Shown piece after piece: positions 62,669-64,000 of a DNA stretch of 64,000 bases. The stretch is from Rouxiella aceris (GTDB taxonomy: Bacteria > Pseudomonadota > Gammaproteobacteria > Enterobacterales > Enterobacteriaceae): positions 1-64,000 of the forward strand of contig NZ_JAADJU010000009.1 of assembly GCF_012933545.1 (NCBI RefSeq). Reading direction: 5' to 3'. Numbering within the stretch: the first letter of the stretch is position 1; each line of letters starts with the position of its first letter. The notes below the pieces were generated by a model. It was not told where the DNA came from. It was given only the letters and a program-made list of their open reading frames with translations, and made no database searches. Made by a program: the position numbers and the translations under genes.

Positions 62669-64000
62669 GATTAAAAGAATAACATTAGATAGTTTTAGAG
62701 CATTCCCTTCTACTAAGACATTGAGCTTTGAACATGGTGAGTCAGTTGCGGATATAGTAGTCATATATGCTGCGAATGGAACTGGAAAAACTAGTACAAT
62801 CGAAGGCGTAGAGTGGGCGACAACAGGGAAAATTTCCAGAATAGACAATATTATAGCAAACATAACATCACGGAACCGTAATCCGAAAGAAGGAAATATA
62901 TTAAAAAATAGACAAAGTGGTCTTTATCAAGCAACTGTAACAGTTGAGCTCGAGAATGGAGATTGTATTCTCAGGAAGACTAAACCTAAATCAAGTAGGA
63001 ATCATGATTACTGCAGTGGAATTCTAGAATCAACAGTAAAAGATGCAGAGAAATTCAATAATAACATTCTTAGCCAAGGTGCTATCAATAGATTTTCTTA
63101 TGAAGCGAGTAATGGAAACTTATTTAATTCATTGATTAATAGTAAAGGTAATTCAGGAGATATTGAGGTTTATACTCAGTTGAATACGATAAAAACAAAG
63201 TTAGAGAGTAATAATGGAGAAAAGAAAACTGAGATTTCATTATTAAATAAATTAATAAAAGATGAAGAGAAATCAATAAATGAATTAAAAGAAAGAAATA
63301 TAAATAATAGTAATTTATCCGCTTCTGAGGAGTATGGTTTATTTAGAGATAACTTTATATCTTATCGTGATATATCGGAAATGAATGCTAATGATATTGC
63401 CAATTATATCTCGGAATTAGTTGTTACCTTTAAATCTCTAAAGGTAAAGCTTTTAGAGTTCGATATTGATTTATATAAAAAATATTCACGTGAAGCATAT
63501 CTTGCTAAAAAAATTATTGAATGTCAGAATGAGGTTGTGAGAAATAAAACCTATGAAAACGAATTATTAATTGATTTAAATAAAGTTAAAAGAGATATTC
63601 AATGGAATGGTTTATTTATTGATGCCGATAATTTAGATGTATTGAATAATCAAACTCTCCTTTTCAACGAATTTTCAAAAGATATTATTAAGCATGAGAA
63701 TAAAGTATCTAAACTAAGTAGTGTCTATAATAATATATATAATAACTCATTAAACATAAATGTTGATGAACTGAGAGATAAAGAAAATAAAATACATCTT
63801 TCAAAAGGCATTATAATGTCCTTGTTTGGTGATTTGTATGAGAAAGAATTTATTCTAGAACATGAAAAAAATATTACTAGTAAAATAGATTCTGCATTGT
63901 CAACAATTGTCGAAAAGAGAGACTCTTTATCTAAAACAGTTTTTATCAATGAAAATACTGAATTGAGCTATGTGAAAGAGTTTAATAAGAAGTCATTTGA
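62655..64000 (+). CDS. SMC/RecN-like ABC ATPase, N-terminal part (cut by the window end)
   Basis: At least 448 residues, open to the window edge. The N-terminus has ITLDSFRAFPSTKTLSFE and Walker A YAANGTGKTS (around residue 40), then WATTGKISRI, the pattern of RecF/RecN/SMC-like ATPases. From about residue 180 on it is rich in Lys, Glu and Asn with heptad-like stretches, so a long coiled coil is likely. The signature and Walker B motifs must lie beyond the window. It would be the DNA- or structure-sensing component that unleashes the protease and/or MBL enzyme. Confidence 0.82.
   Translation, partial: MKPNKIKRITLDSFRAFPSTKTLSFEHGESVADIVVIYAANGTGKTSTIEGVEWATTGKISRIDNIIANITSRNRNPKEGNILKNRQSGLYQATVTVELENGDCILRKTKPKSSRNHDYCSGILESTVKDAEKFNNNILSQGAINRFSYEASNGNLFNSLINSKGNSGDIEVYTQLNTIKTKLESNNGEKKTEISLLNKLIKDEEKSINELKERNINNSNLSASEEYGLFRDNFISYRDISEMNANDIANYISELVVTFKSLKVKLLEFDIDLYKKYSREAYLAKKIIECQNEVVRNKTYENELLIDLNKVKRDIQWNGLFIDADNLDVLNNQTLLFNEFSKDIIKHENKVSKLSSVYNNIYNNSLNINVDELRDKENKIHLSKGIIMSLFGDLYEKEFILEHEKNITSKIDSALSTIVEKRDSLSKTVFINENTELSYVKEFNKKSF

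Noticed and set aside
62639-62863. Minus-strand ORFs in the conflict operon (also 63725-63949)
   Set aside because: They are chance open frames in very AT-rich coding DNA, antisense to the ATPase gene.

Overview
The window is a chromosomal segment of a gamma-proteobacterium of the order Enterobacterales, most like the Yersiniaceae and relatives (Serratia, Rahnella, Rouxiella, Ewingella). This rests on gene order (5S rRNA-metA-aceBAK-iclR-metH; yjbB, panS, lysC, pgi, psiE; ubiCA-plsB/dgkA-lexA-yjbJ-zur/dusA-pspG-qorA/dnaB-alr; tyrB-yjbQ-yjbR-uvrA/ssb) and on near-E. coli-like protein sequences. The genus is not proven by anything in the window.

Layout. 1-11.5 kb: the 3' end of an rRNA operon, then methionine synthesis (metA with MetJ boxes; cobalamin-dependent metH) around the glyoxylate bypass operon aceBAK and its repressor iclR, with two closely similar IclR operators. 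11.5-13.2 kb: a gene-free array of three roughly 380-bp tandem repeats plus microsatellites, filling the space between the convergent metH and a gntR gene. 13.2-21.1 kb: a GntR/UTRA regulator and a seven-gene cluster (binding protein, AP-superfamily phosphohydrolase, two permeases, ATPase, HAD phosphatase, Na/Pi carrier yjbB). It reads as import and dephosphorylation of an organophosphorus compound, with a Pho-box-like promoter and a GntR operator in front. 21.1-39.2 kb: core genes, a lysine riboswitch before lysC, SOS boxes before lexA, a sigma-54 promoter before pspG, and a CRP-site/terminator-bounded candidate small RNA between pspG and qorA.

39.2-47.7 kb: accessory block between alr and tyrB, which are adjacent in E. 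coli. It holds two overlapping DNA-binding protein genes, a PheC-like periplasmic cyclohexadienyl dehydratase with a divergent Lrp-type regulator, a YitT protein, and an AraC regulator facing a GPH-type sugar symporter and a GH127 beta-L-arabinofuranosidase. 47.7-58.9 kb: tyrB, an acuR-acuI pair, yjbQ, yjbR, a LysR regulator divergent from GST and PNPOx-like genes, a HigBA-type toxin-antitoxin pair flanked by identical hairpins, a 119-bp TIR-bounded element (second copy near yjbB), and divergent uvrA/ssb.

58.9-64 kb: a horizontally acquired, strongly AT-rich island starts directly after the ssb terminator. It opens with remains of a recombinase module (N-terminal piece of one integrase, C-terminal piece of another protein, and an intact small coiled-coil protein, resembling a gamma-mobile-trio/Tn554-like set). 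Then comes a tightly overlapping operon: metallo-beta-lactamase-fold hydrolase, trypsin-like protease with a long C-terminal region, a 155-aa small protein, and an SMC/RecN-like ABC ATPase cut by the window end. The last three have the architecture of ABC-three-component (ABC-3C) conflict systems; the added MBL enzyme makes this the most interesting locus, probably an anti-phage or anti-plasmid system.
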